DNA from: Candidatus Nomurabacteria bacterium GW2011_GWF2_43_8
Lineage (GTDB): Bacteria; Patescibacteriota; Minisyncoccia; Phycocordibacterales; UBA9973
Direction: 5' to 3'
Length of the DNA: 15,278 bases
Assembly: GCA_001000035.1 (NCBI GenBank)
Contig: LCGX01000014.1
Span: 1 to 15,278 of the forward strand
In this document: positions 1 through 5,982 of the stretch, one piece after another
Position numbering within the stretch: position 1 is the first letter of the stretch
Layout: the number at the start of each line of letters is the position of its first letter
Made by a program: the position numbers and the translations under genes
Notes under the pieces: generated by a model
Databases searched by the model: none
Seen by the model: the letters and a program-made list of their open reading frames with translations, nothing else
What the model was told of the DNA's origin: nothing

Positions 1-11
1 TAGATTTTAGA

Positions 12-17
12 TATAAT
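12..17 (+). promoter_or_regulatory. -10 box of a leaderless promoter for the first Nudix gene
   Basis: A perfect TATAAT is followed by exactly 6 bases and then the ATG at 24. A transcript starting about 7 bases after the box would begin at the start codon itself, and there is no room for a Shine-Dalgarno. The -35 region falls outside the window. Confidence 0.7.
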
Positions 18-23
18 AAAAGC

Positions 24-566
24 ATGACAGAAGAATATTTTGACATTCTAAACGAAAAAGGAGAAAAGACGGGTGAATCTCGTTCAAAGAAGGAAGCTCA
101 TGAAAAAGGCCTTATTCATCGCACCGCGCATGTTTGGATTTTAAATTCAAAAAAAGAATTGTTGCTTCAAAAACGCGCCAGCGGTTTAAGAGTATATCCA
201 GATTGTTGGGACATATCTGCGGCAGGGCACATTTCTGCCGGCCAGACGAGCTTAGAGGGGGCAAAAAGGGAAGTTGAGGAAGAATTGGGCTTGTCTTTGC
301 CAGACAATATGTTTGTATATTTATTTACTGTTCAAGAACATATTATTTTAAATCAGGGTACATATGTTAATAACGAATTTCAGGATGTGTATTTGGTTCA
401 CTTGGATATTTCCCGGAAAGAAATAAAATTTGGTAAGGGAGAAGTTGCCGAAATAAAATGGGTAAGTATGGACGGATTTAAATTATTAATGAGCAACGAA
501 AAATATAAACTTGCTCCTCGCAAGGAAGAATATAGGCGTTTATTGGATTATATAGAAAAATTATGA
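24..566 (+). CDS. Nudix hydrolase, NUDT3/IPP-isomerase-like type
   Basis: A 180-residue Nudix protein, expected to cleave a nucleoside diphosphate linked to another group, or a related pyrophosphate. The Nudix box spans residues 68-90 and reads GHISAGQ, seven residues, then REVEEELGL. The REVEEE metal-binding core is intact, but the glutamate expected seven residues into the box is Gln74. The N-terminal EEYFDILNEKGEKTG and the WDISAAGHISAG stretch resemble the Nudix half of plant NUDT3 and the YfcD/isopentenyl-diphosphate-isomerase-like branch (recalled, not searched). The ATG at 24 is fixed by the -10 box 6 bases upstream. The 3' end overlaps the next start by four bases (ATGA), so the two genes are probably co-translated. 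The substrate cannot be told from sequence. Confidence 0.9.
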   Translation: MTEEYFDILNEKGEKTGESRSKKEAHEKGLIHRTAHVWILNSKKELLLQKRASGLRVYPDCWDISAAGHISAGQTSLEGAKREVEEELGLSLPDNMFVYLFTVQEHIILNQGTYVNNEFQDVYLVHLDISRKEIKFGKGEVAEIKWVSMDGFKLLMSNEKYKLAPRKEEYRRLLDYIEKL

Positions 567-1087
567 ATGAGCTTGCTAACATCCCCGAATTCGGGATTAA
601 AAGAGAAAATGAGGAACAGAGAGACGGGGGATGCGCGGTGGTTTTTGATCCGAAAACGCAAAAATACGCGGTTGGGAAAAATGTTGGGGATGGAATATTT
701 CGGCTGTTTGGAGGAGGAGTGGATAAAGACGAGGATATGAAAGAGGGGGTGCTTAGGGAAGTCGTCGAGGAAAGCGGACTTTATGACTTTTTATATGTGG
801 AAGAAATTGCCGTAGCGCTCGCGCATTATCATAATAATTCAAAAAATGTAAACCGAATTGCGAAGGCAACTTGTTTTCTGGTGATACTGAAAAGTCCGGA
901 GCTCGTGAAAGCGAAATTGGAAGAGCATGAAAAATTTTATCTGATCTGGTCAACCCCGGAAGAAATTGTCGCCAACTGGGAAGCCAATAACAAAGATAAA
1001 AATTATGACCATTATATTTATTTTCTGAAAAAATCCGTTGTTCGGGCAAAAGAATTGGGATACGATACAACTAGTAATTTGATATAA
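563..1087 (+). CDS. Nudix hydrolase
   Basis: A 174-residue Nudix protein with a complete Nudix box at residues 51-73: GGVDKDE, seven residues, then REVVEESGLY. All consensus acidic residues are present, so a metal-dependent pyrophosphohydrolase is expected. Near residue 48 FRLFGGGVD matches the usual strand leading into the box. The start ATG overlaps the previous stop as ATGA with no Shine-Dalgarno, which suggests translational coupling. It shares little with the other Nudix proteins here outside the box, so it is not a recent local duplicate. Its TAA stop lies inside the TATAAT box of the next gene. The substrate is unknown. Confidence 0.88.
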   Translation: MNELANIPEFGIKRENEEQRDGGCAVVFDPKTQKYAVGKNVGDGIFRLFGGGVDKDEDMKEGVLREVVEESGLYDFLYVEEIAVALAHYHNNSKNVNRIAKATCFLVILKSPELVKAKLEEHEKFYLIWSTPEEIVANWEANNKDKNYDHYIYFLKKSVVRAKELGYDTTSNLI

Positions 1088-1088
1088 T
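1083..1088 (+). promoter_or_regulatory. -10 box of a leaderless promoter for the SDR gene
   Basis: A perfect TATAAT followed by AAAATT and the ATG at 1095, the same 6-base spacing as at 12-17. The box contains the stop codon of the upstream Nudix gene. No good -35 is seen at 16-18 bases. Confidence 0.65.
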
Positions 1089-1094
1089 AAAATT

Positions 1095-1760
1095 ATGAAA
1101 ACTGTTTTAATCACGGGAATAAGCAGGGGCATAGGAAAAGCCCTGGCGCAAAAGTTTTTATCTGAAGGATGTTTTGTTATTGGCACTTCAACCAGTGGCA
1201 GTTCAAATCTGAACGATAAAAATTTGATTACTTTGCAATTAGATTTAAGTAGTTCTGAGAGCATTAAGGTTTGTGCGGAAAAAGTTAAAGCGCTTAATAA
1301 ACCAATAGATATTTTAATCAACAATGCCGGTATTTTCCTGCCTCAAAAATATGATTCGACTTTCGAAGTTGGTCCCATAAGACAAGTTATGGAAGTGAAT
1401 TTGTTCGGGACGATTGATTTCACGGAGCGAATTGTCTCACAACTCGCCCAAGGCTCGCATGTGATCAATATCTCTTCCAGACAAGGTTCAATGAGTCATC
1501 CTATTAGTGGTCAATCTCACGTGGGCTTGAAAATTTCTAAGGCGGCCTTGAACATGTTTACCAGAATCCTGTCTTACCAATTAAAGGATAAGGCCACAGT
1601 ATCGTCAGTTCATCCGGGAGCCGTTAAATCGGGTGGAACGATGGCTCCGCCTGACGCAGACATGGAACCCGAAGAAGCCGCCAGGTACATTTATGATTTA
1701 GCCATTTCAAAACCGGAAACAGGACAATTTTGGTTTAAAGGAAAAAAGTTTCCGTGGTAA
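1095..1760 (+). CDS. SDR-family protein, catalytic Tyr replaced by Leu
   Basis: A 221-residue short-chain dehydrogenase/reductase fold protein. The cofactor loop TGISRGIG is at residues 7-14, NNAG at 76-79, the structural Asn in VNLFG at 102, and the Ser of VINISS at 127-128. The usual YxxxK is here LKISK: Lys149 is kept but the tyrosine position is Leu145 (codon TTG). The C-terminal GQFWFKGKKFPW ending resembles carbonyl-reductase-type SDRs, as does SKAALN. Without the tyrosine proton donor, ordinary carbonyl reduction is doubtful. It may bind NAD(P)(H) without catalysis or use another residue. The gene sits between Nudix genes and has its own leaderless promoter. The fold assignment is strong; the reaction is unknown. 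Confidence 0.88.
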   Translation: MKTVLITGISRGIGKALAQKFLSEGCFVIGTSTSGSSNLNDKNLITLQLDLSSSESIKVCAEKVKALNKPIDILINNAGIFLPQKYDSTFEVGPIRQVMEVNLFGTIDFTERIVSQLAQGSHVINISSRQGSMSHPISGQSHVGLKISKAALNMFTRILSYQLKDKATVSSVHPGAVKSGGTMAPPDADMEPEEAARYIYDLAISKPETGQFWFKGKKFPW

Positions 1761-1777
1761 AATTTTTATGAAAAACA

Positions 1778-1783
1778 ATTAAT
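1778..1783 (+). promoter_or_regulatory. -10-like box before the third Nudix gene
   Basis: ATTAAT, matching TATAAT at 4 of 6 positions, lies exactly 6 bases before the ATG at 1790. The same hexamer and spacing recur at 2221-2226, which supports it as a weak leaderless promoter. On its own it could be chance in AT-rich DNA. Confidence 0.4.
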
Positions 1784-1789
1784 AAAAAC

Positions 1790-2221
1790 ATGGCTCACAA
1801 AAAACAATTTAAAAATGGAACAATGATAATGGGGTTTTCTCAAAAAGCCTTTATTTTTAATAAAAATAGAAAATTTTTAATTATGCGGCGCACAAAAACC
1901 GCGCCATTTGGTCCGCTTGAATGGGATCTGCCGGGGGGTGATATAGAATTTGGGGAAGATCCGATAAAATCTATAATCCGAGAGGTCAAAGAAGAAACTG
2001 GCCTTACTGTTAAAAATCCTATTCCTTTTGATGTTTATGCTGGCCTTGATTCAGAAAACGACTATTGGGTTACTGTAGCTTTTAAAGCTTTCAAACATAA
2101 GGGAAAACTGGCAATTAGCTGGGAACACGATTTATATAAATGGGTTACAATAGATGAATTTTTGAAACTAAAAATTACGGATAGGTTTAGAAAATACGCT
2201 AAAAATTTAAAGAAAATTTGA
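1790..2221 (+). CDS. Nudix hydrolase, MutT-like
   Basis: A 143-residue single-domain Nudix protein of normal MutT size. The Nudix box at residues 50-72 is canonical: GDIEFGE, seven residues, then REVKEETGL. WDLPGGDIEFGE and the C-terminal YKWVTIDEF are typical of MutT-like pyrophosphohydrolases acting on nucleotides or nucleotide sugars. The exact substrate cannot be assigned. The ATG at 1790 has no Shine-Dalgarno but has a -10-like hexamer 6 bases upstream. It lies 29 bases after the SDR stop. The stop TGA touches the -10-like box of the next gene. Confidence 0.9.
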   Translation: MAHKKQFKNGTMIMGFSQKAFIFNKNRKFLIMRRTKTAPFGPLEWDLPGGDIEFGEDPIKSIIREVKEETGLTVKNPIPFDVYAGLDSENDYWVTVAFKAFKHKGKLAISWEHDLYKWVTIDEFLKLKITDRFRKYAKNLKKI

Positions 2222-2226
2222 TTAAT
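2221..2226 (+). promoter_or_regulatory. -10-like box that decides the start of the fourth Nudix gene
   Basis: ATTAAT then AAAATT then ATG at 2233. The last nine bases match the ATG context at 1089-1097 exactly. This argues that translation starts at 2233 and not at the in-frame TTG at 2218, which overlaps the previous stop. Confidence 0.4.
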
Positions 2227-2232
2227 AAAATT

Positions 2233-2676
2233 ATGCAACCAAAACCATCCGAGGTTCCAAAAGGATTTTATCGGGTAAGTATTAAGGGGCTTATTCTCGA
2301 CGAAACCCGGAAGAAATTTGCCGTCCTTCTTGACGGCTTCGAAAATAAAGGCTGGTGGGAATTGCCCGGTGGCGGACTCGAATGGGGCGAGTCCCCGCAA
2401 GAATGTTTGAAACGCGAAATACATGAAGAAATGGGTTTAACGGTAACTGAAGTTGCTCCTCTTCCTTCATATTATTTAATCGGCAAAAATATGAGAGAAA
2501 ACTGGACCCTTAATCTTGTATTTGAAATAAAAGTTAAAGATTTGAATTTTACCCAGTCTGAAGAATGTATGGGGTTAAGATTTATATCACCGGAAGAAGT
2601 CGGATCCATCAACGCTTTCAGGACCGTCAAGGAATTAGCGGCATTGTTTGATAGTGCTAAACACAATCAGAAATGA
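2233..2676 (+). CDS. Nudix hydrolase, MutT/ADP-ribose-pyrophosphatase-like
   Basis: A 147-residue Nudix protein from the ATG at 2233; the in-frame TTG at 2218 would add five residues but has less support. The Nudix box begins at residue 47: GGLEWGE, seven residues, then REIHEEMGL, with all metal-binding positions intact. WWELPGGGLEWGE is the common approach to the box. The C-terminal LRFISPEEV is the usual closing segment. It differs from the previous Nudix gene almost everywhere outside the motif, so the two are old paralogues or came separately. The gap to the next Nudix gene is 7 bases. The substrate is unknown. Confidence 0.88.
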   Translation: MQPKPSEVPKGFYRVSIKGLILDETRKKFAVLLDGFENKGWWELPGGGLEWGESPQECLKREIHEEMGLTVTEVAPLPSYYLIGKNMRENWTLNLVFEIKVKDLNFTQSEECMGLRFISPEEVGSINAFRTVKELAALFDSAKHNQK

Positions 2677-2683
2677 AAAAATA

Positions 2684-3107
2684 ATGATCTCTAAAACTAA
2701 AATTCAAAATTTCAATAAAAAATTCGACGTGGTGAGTGTTTTTATAGAACACGAGGGTAAAATACTCCTTATGCATCGCCAAGATCATAAACCCCAAGGC
2801 AACACCTGGGCCATGTTGGCCGGCAAAGTAGATAAGGGCGACAAAGATTTAATTGACGCTTTAGTCAGAGAAGTAAAAGAAGAAATCGGTTTAAGATTGC
2901 AGATATTTTGATGGGTATTATTCAAGATATCCAGAATTTGATTATATATATCATGTCTATCATTTACTCTTGAAAGAAAAACCAGTCATAAATTTAAATT
3001 TAAAAGAACATAAAGATATGAAGTGGATAACGCCAAAAGATGCTTTAAAACTTAATTTAATTCCAGATGAAGATAAATGCATCAAGTGGTTTTATAATAT
3101 TGATTAG
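2684..3107 (+). pseudogene. Nudix hydrolase gene split by a +1 frameshift at a TTTT run
   Basis: The first frame encodes 75 residues from the ATG at 2684, including TWAMLAGKVDKGD and REVKEEIGL of a Nudix box, then stops at TGA 2909-2911. A second frame (codons from 2910, ending at TAG 3105-3107) continues without a break as DGYYSRYPEFDYIYHVYHLL and on to MKWITPKDALKL, the normal second half of a Nudix domain. Together they give 140 residues, a normal length. Dropping one T of the run at 2906-2909 restores one frame. The box has eight residues between Asp53 and Arg62 instead of seven, a spacing I recall from CoA-pyrophosphatase-type Nudix proteins. The break could be a real mutation, an assembly error, or a +1 slip at UUU UGA. 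Confidence 0.85.
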
Positions 3108-3154
3108 TTATGAAAAAGAAAAATAACATTCAAAAAATATTTATTCCGCAAATT

Positions 3155-3163
3155 TGCTACAAT
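3155..3163 (+). promoter_or_regulatory. Extended -10 promoter for the cyclase-family gene
   Basis: TGC followed by TACAAT (3158-3163) forms a TGn extended -10, then 7 bases and the ATG at 3171. No convincing -35 is present, which fits extended -10 promoters. The transcript is expected to be leaderless. Confidence 0.55.
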
Positions 3164-3170
3164 TATAAAC

Positions 3171-3851
3171 ATGGATAAAGAATTAAAGGTTGTCGATCTT
3201 ACTCACACACTTTCGGAAATTATCCCTACCTGGGATGGCAGTTGCGGTTTTGAATTATCGATTAATAGCGATTATAAAGATTGCACTCCGCCGAATCTAT
3301 TCCGTACGCAAAAAATAAAATGCGGAGCCGGCATTGGAACCCATATGGATGCGCCTGCACACGTCGTCCCCGGCGGGAAAACGATAGATAAGCTCACTCT
3401 TGAAGAATTGGCTACCGATTGCGCCGTTATCGATGTAAGCGAGGAGGCCAATGAAAATTATATAATAATGCCTCAAGTTGTAGAAAAATTCGAAAAGGAA
3501 CACGGAAAAATAAAATCAAACAGTTTTGTTATTTTTTACACGGGATGGGAAAGGTATTGGAAAACCCCCGAAAAGTACATCAATAACCACATATTCCCGA
3601 GCGTACATGAAAATACAGCCAAAATGCTTCTAGGGCGAGAAATCGCCGGACTGGGGATAGACACTCTTTCGGCCGATACGGGAGCCGGCGGATTCCCGGT
3701 CCACCGCGCCGTTTTAGGGGCAGGTAAGTATCTTGTGGAAAATATCGCAAACGCGAAAAATCTGCCGCCAACTGGAGCAAAAATTTTTGTATTGCCGATG
3801 AAAATCAAGGACGGGACAGAAGCGCCTATCCGCTTGGTCGCTTTAATTTAA
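3171..3851 (+). CDS. Cyclase-family metal-dependent hydrolase (KynB-like fold)
   Basis: A 226-residue member of the putative-cyclase family (PF04199), which includes bacterial kynurenine formamidase KynB. The family signature HxGTHxDxPxH appears as GIGTHMDAPAH at residues 54-64. His58, Asp60 and His64 are present, but the first histidine is Gly54. Near the C-terminus His178 and Glu190 are 12 apart, matching the second pair of metal ligands in KynB. The family usually hydrolyses an amide or lactam with divalent metal. No tryptophan-degradation genes are nearby, so kynurenine formamidase should not be assumed. It has its own extended -10 promoter, and the next gene begins directly after its stop. 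Confidence 0.85.
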   Translation: MDKELKVVDLTHTLSEIIPTWDGSCGFELSINSDYKDCTPPNLFRTQKIKCGAGIGTHMDAPAHVVPGGKTIDKLTLEELATDCAVIDVSEEANENYIIMPQVVEKFEKEHGKIKSNSFVIFYTGWERYWKTPEKYINNHIFPSVHENTAKMLLGREIAGLGIDTLSADTGAGGFPVHRAVLGAGKYLVENIANAKNLPPTGAKIFVLPMKIKDGTEAPIRLVALI

Positions 3852-4148
3852 ATGCAAAAAATTAATATTCAAAAATTAAAAGGCACGGAGTTTCAGAAAA
3901 AAGTCTGGAGTGAAATCGCAAAAATACCGAAAGGGGAAACAATTACTTATAAAGAGCTCGCCAAGAGAATAGGTAAGCCAAAAGCGGTGCGGGCGGTGGC
4001 GAACGCCGTCGGTAAAAATCCTGTGCCAATAATTATTCCTTGCCATCGGGTCGTCAAAAGCGACGGCTCGCTCGGCGGATATTCCGGCAAGGGAGGAATC
4101 AAGACAAAACGAGCCTTATTAAAAAAGGAAAAGGTAAAAATTAAATAG
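3852..4148 (+). CDS. O6-alkylguanine-DNA alkyltransferase, catalytic domain only
   Basis: A 98-residue protein matching only the DNA-binding and active-site domain of the Ogt/Ada/MGMT family (PF01035). The alkyl-acceptor site PCHRV has Cys64. GETITYKELA places Tyr33 and AVRAVANAVGKNP places Arg47 at the expected base-flipping positions, and a GGYSGKGG loop follows. Because the acceptor cysteine is present it should be a suicide repair protein rather than an alkyltransferase-like (ATL) protein, in which that cysteine is replaced. The usual N-terminal ribonuclease-H-like domain is absent, as in the shortest family members. The ATG follows the cyclase stop with no gap and no Shine-Dalgarno, implying one transcript. 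Confidence 0.92.
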   Translation: MQKINIQKLKGTEFQKKVWSEIAKIPKGETITYKELAKRIGKPKAVRAVANAVGKNPVPIIIPCHRVVKSDGSLGGYSGKGGIKTKRALLKKEKVKIK

Positions 4149-4161
4149 CAATATATCGTTA

Positions 4162-4197
4162 TGTCTACTAATTCCGCATATACTTTTTTAGTAGACA
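4162..4197. repeat. Perfect 10-base inverted repeat after the alkyltransferase gene
   Basis: TGTCTACTAA at 4162-4171 is perfectly complementary to TTAGTAGACA at 4188-4197, with a 16-base spacer. It starts 14 bases after the stop at 4148. No T-run follows on either strand, so it is not a standard Rho-independent terminator. It could be a protein-binding site or an RNA-stabilising hairpin. Confidence 0.6.
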
Positions 4198-4306
4198 ACA
4201 ATAAAACAAAACATCCGCGGAAGGGCCTCCAAGATCCTTCCTATGAGCTCAAGTTTTATTTTTAGGCGTTAAATTTTTGGAGATAAAGGCCGCTATCATC
4301 TTTTTA
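4198..4306. other. Non-coding stretch with weaker inverted repeats
   Basis: No open frame with gene character is seen. GGAAGG (4219-4224) pairs with CCTTCC (4236-4241). Alternatively CTCCAA (4227-4232) pairs with TTGGAG (4277-4282), with GGCC copies at 4224-4227 and 4288-4291 outside it. The two foldings exclude each other in part. This may be a terminator region or chance; no known RNA family is recognised. Confidence 0.25.
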
Positions 4307-4315
4307 TGCTATTAT
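4307..4315 (+). promoter_or_regulatory. Extended -10 promoter for the sigma-factor gene
   Basis: TGC followed by TATTAT (4310-4315) gives a TGn extended -10. A start about 7 bases later (near 4322) would leave a leader of about 44 bases before the ATG at 4366, unlike the leaderless genes elsewhere here. No clear -35 is seen. Confidence 0.45.
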
Positions 4316-4324
4316 TTTACGCAG

Positions 4325-4359
4325 AGACGGCGTGTAATAAATAAACGGCACGCCCGTCT
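4325..4359 (+). promoter_or_regulatory. Leader hairpin just upstream of the sigma-factor start
   Basis: AGACGGCGTG (4325-4334) pairs with CACGCCCGTCT (4349-4359): ten base pairs with one bulged C (4353) and a 14-base loop. It ends 6 bases before the ATG at 4366 and would start within a few bases of the predicted 5' end. There is no Shine-Dalgarno. Such a hairpin would be expected to limit ribosome access, so translation control is plausible. No T-run follows, so it is not a terminator. Confidence 0.55.
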
Positions 4360-4365
4360 TACCCT

Positions 4366-4890
4366 ATGGAGACCGGCATAACTAATAAATTTGAAAAAAT
4401 ATACGGGGAAGAGTCAGATGCCATATTCCGGTTCTGCCTGATTCGCGTATCAAGCAGGGAACAGGCGCTCGACATAACGCAGGAGACGTTTTTGCGCCTG
4501 TGGCGAAGCTTGTTTGAGAAGAAGGAAGAAATACGCAACAGCCGGGCTTTTCTCTTTACCGTGGCCCACCGCCTGATTATCGACTGGTACCGCAAAAAGA
4601 AAAGCATTTCTTTGGAAAGCATTATGCACAAGGAAGAAGGAGAAACTGAATACGAGCCGGTAGATGAGAAAACATCCGACGGTTTCGGGTTGGAAGCCGA
4701 AGGGAGATATCTTTTAGACAAGATCGGGGAATTGTCGCCGACTTCCCGGCACCCCGTTTATTTGCGCTTTGTGGAAGGTTTGTCTCCGGAGGAAATAGGC
4801 AAAATTCTGGGTATCTCGGCCAACGCGGCCTCGGTCAGGGTCAACCGAGGCCTGTCGGAGCTGCGGAAAAAAACGGGGTATAATAATTAA
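4366..4890 (+). CDS. ECF-like RNA polymerase sigma factor
   Basis: A 174-residue sigma-70-family protein with only regions 2 and 4, the extracytoplasmic-function layout. Region 2 covers about residues 17-78, with QALDITQETFLRLW (core-binding and -10 recognition helix) and DWYRKKK. Region 4 covers about 117-170, with LRFVEGLSPEEIGKILGIS and SVRVNRGLSELRKK forming the -35-recognition helix-turn-helix. The linker at 80-115 is acidic. It would direct RNA polymerase to a small promoter set. The next gene, 15 bases downstream, encodes a membrane protein that is a good candidate for its regulator. Its own mRNA leader carries a strong hairpin. The target promoters are not known. Confidence 0.9.
   Translation: METGITNKFEKIYGEESDAIFRFCLIRVSSREQALDITQETFLRLWRSLFEKKEEIRNSRAFLFTVAHRLIIDWYRKKKSISLESIMHKEEGETEYEPVDEKTSDGFGLEAEGRYLLDKIGELSPTSRHPVYLRFVEGLSPEEIGKILGISANAASVRVNRGLSELRKKTGYNN
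4879..4884 (+). promoter_or_regulatory. Possible internal -10 box before the membrane-protein gene
   Basis: A perfect TATAAT lies in the last codons of the sigma gene. Transcription from it would start near 4891 and leave about 15 bases before the ATG at 4906. There is no -35 match and no TGn, so chance is possible. Confidence 0.3.
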
Positions 4891-4905
4891 AATAAAAAAA
4901 ATGAT

Positions 4906-5925
4906 ATGAGCAATTTTGAAGAAGAAAAATTAAACAGAGGGGCAAGAGAAATAAGGGAGATTAGAATGACTGCCGAAGAGAAAGAGCGCGTGCTAAAAAA
5001 CATCTTGAGTTCTTCGCCTATGTCTCCGTTACCCGTCCGAAGCCCCTACGCGGATTATTTTCACACTCTTCTGTCCGGATTTTCGAAAAAACATTTCGCT
5101 TATGTAGCCGTGTTTTGCCTGGCGGTTGTTTTGGGTGGGGGAGCAGTTTTCGCCTCGCAGGGGAGTTTGCCGGGAAATATCCTCTATTCACTCAAAGTCG
5201 GCGTCATTGAGCCGGTACATTCTGTTTTCATTTTTTCTCCGGAAACCAGGGCGCGCTACCAGAGTAATCTAGCAACCTTGCGCCTGATCGAGGCGGAAGC
5301 CCTGAAAAGCGAAAACAGGCTCGATATAATAAAGGAAAAAAAACTTGCCGCTCTTTTGGAAAAGCACGTTGAGAACTTCAGCAAAATAATGGAGAATCAC
5401 GGGCGGGAAGAATCCGTGAGCGAAAACGCAAGCGATGACATAGTCATCAATTTCCAGGCGGAGATGAACGCGCACGCCCGAGTGCTGGATTTTATCGGCC
5501 AGGGTGAAGAAAGAATAGAAAGCGAGCCGACGGCTAATATCAAAATTTCAAAAACCGCGCGAGACAGTGCCACTAAAGTAAGGGACGCTTTTAAAAATAA
5601 CATGGAACAAAGGGAAGCTGAAGAAACACCGCACAAATACGAAAATAGAAAAAACGCCGTGCAATCCATCATTGACTCGACGGCGATAGACATCAACCGC
5701 GTCAGCGCCGATTCTTCTCCCGTAAAACAGAAAATCATCGAAGACACCAACGAAACGCTTAATCAGGCCAGAGAATTTTTGAGAGAAGTGGACGAGGAAA
5801 ACGAGGAAGAAGATTTTCACGATGCTTATCTGAAACTGCTTGATTCGGAAAGCTCCGCCCGGGAAGCCGGCATTTTTCTGGAGACCGGACTCAAATGGAG
5901 AGAAAAAAATAACAAGGAGGAGTAA
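4906..5925 (+). CDS. Single-pass membrane protein with DUF5667-like domain, likely sigma regulator
   Basis: A 339-residue protein. Residues 1-62 are charged and probably cytoplasmic. Residues about 63-84 (FAYVAVFCLAVVLGGGAVFA) form one membrane helix. Then comes SLPGNILYSLKVGVIEPVHS followed by long, highly charged helices, as in DUF5667 proteins. The 'LPG..LY..K' motif after a single helix, next to a sigma-70 gene, is a recurrent layout in Patescibacteria (recalled). The EIRMTAEEKERVLKNIL stretch at 17-33 may be the part facing the sigma factor. By position and topology it probably holds the sigma factor at the membrane or senses the cell surface. No zinc-binding HxxxCxxC anti-sigma motif is present, so the role is inferred. 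The gene ends 57 bases before guaB. Confidence 0.75.
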   Translation: MSNFEEEKLNRGAREIREIRMTAEEKERVLKNILSSSPMSPLPVRSPYADYFHTLLSGFSKKHFAYVAVFCLAVVLGGGAVFASQGSLPGNILYSLKVGVIEPVHSVFIFSPETRARYQSNLATLRLIEAEALKSENRLDIIKEKKLAALLEKHVENFSKIMENHGREESVSENASDDIVINFQAEMNAHARVLDFIGQGEERIESEPTANIKISKTARDSATKVRDAFKNNMEQREAEETPHKYENRKNAVQSIIDSTAIDINRVSADSSPVKQKIIEDTNETLNQAREFLREVDEENEEEDFHDAYLKLLDSESSAREAGIFLETGLKWREKNNKEE

Positions 5926-5946
5926 ACGCAGCGGTTTTAGCGGATT

Positions 5947-5975
5947 TTGAGAAAAAACAATAAATATGTTATAAA
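5947..5975 (+). promoter_or_regulatory. Strong leaderless promoter of guaB
   Basis: TTGAGA (5947-5952) as -35, a 17-base spacer, and TATAAA (5970-5975) as -10, with TG at 5967-5968 making it an extended -10. Seven bases separate the -10 from the ATG at 5983, so the mRNA should begin at or beside the start codon. This is the most complete promoter in the window, and it argues against the upstream in-frame TTG at 5947 as a start. Confidence 0.75.
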
Positions 5976-5982
5976 GTGTTAT

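Noticed and set aside
2218..2232. TTG at 2218 as start of the fourth Nudix gene
   Set aside because: It adds only MINKI, overlaps the previous stop and has no ribosome-binding site; the ATG at 2233 has the recurring ATTAAT-AAAATT context.
2895..2911. prfB-type Shine-Dalgarno stimulator before the TTT TGA of the split Nudix gene
   Set aside because: The bases before it (AGATTGCAGATA) contain no AGGAGG-like run, so only the slip codon geometry fits, not the full known signal.
2909..2911. UGA read as glycine (code 25) instead of a stop
   Set aside because: Reading through stays in the wrong frame for the Nudix domain, and UGA ends other intact genes at 564-566, 2219-2221, 2674-2676 and 13336-13338.
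3110..3178. 22-codon open frame starting at ATG 3110 (MKKKNNIQKIF and on)
   Set aside because: It is very short, has no family resemblance, overlaps the start of the cyclase gene and spans that gene's promoter; probably chance.
4198..4306. tRNA gene or known riboswitch in the gap before the sigma gene
   Set aside because: No cloverleaf with a TTC arm and no recognised aptamer core; only weak, mutually exclusive pairings.
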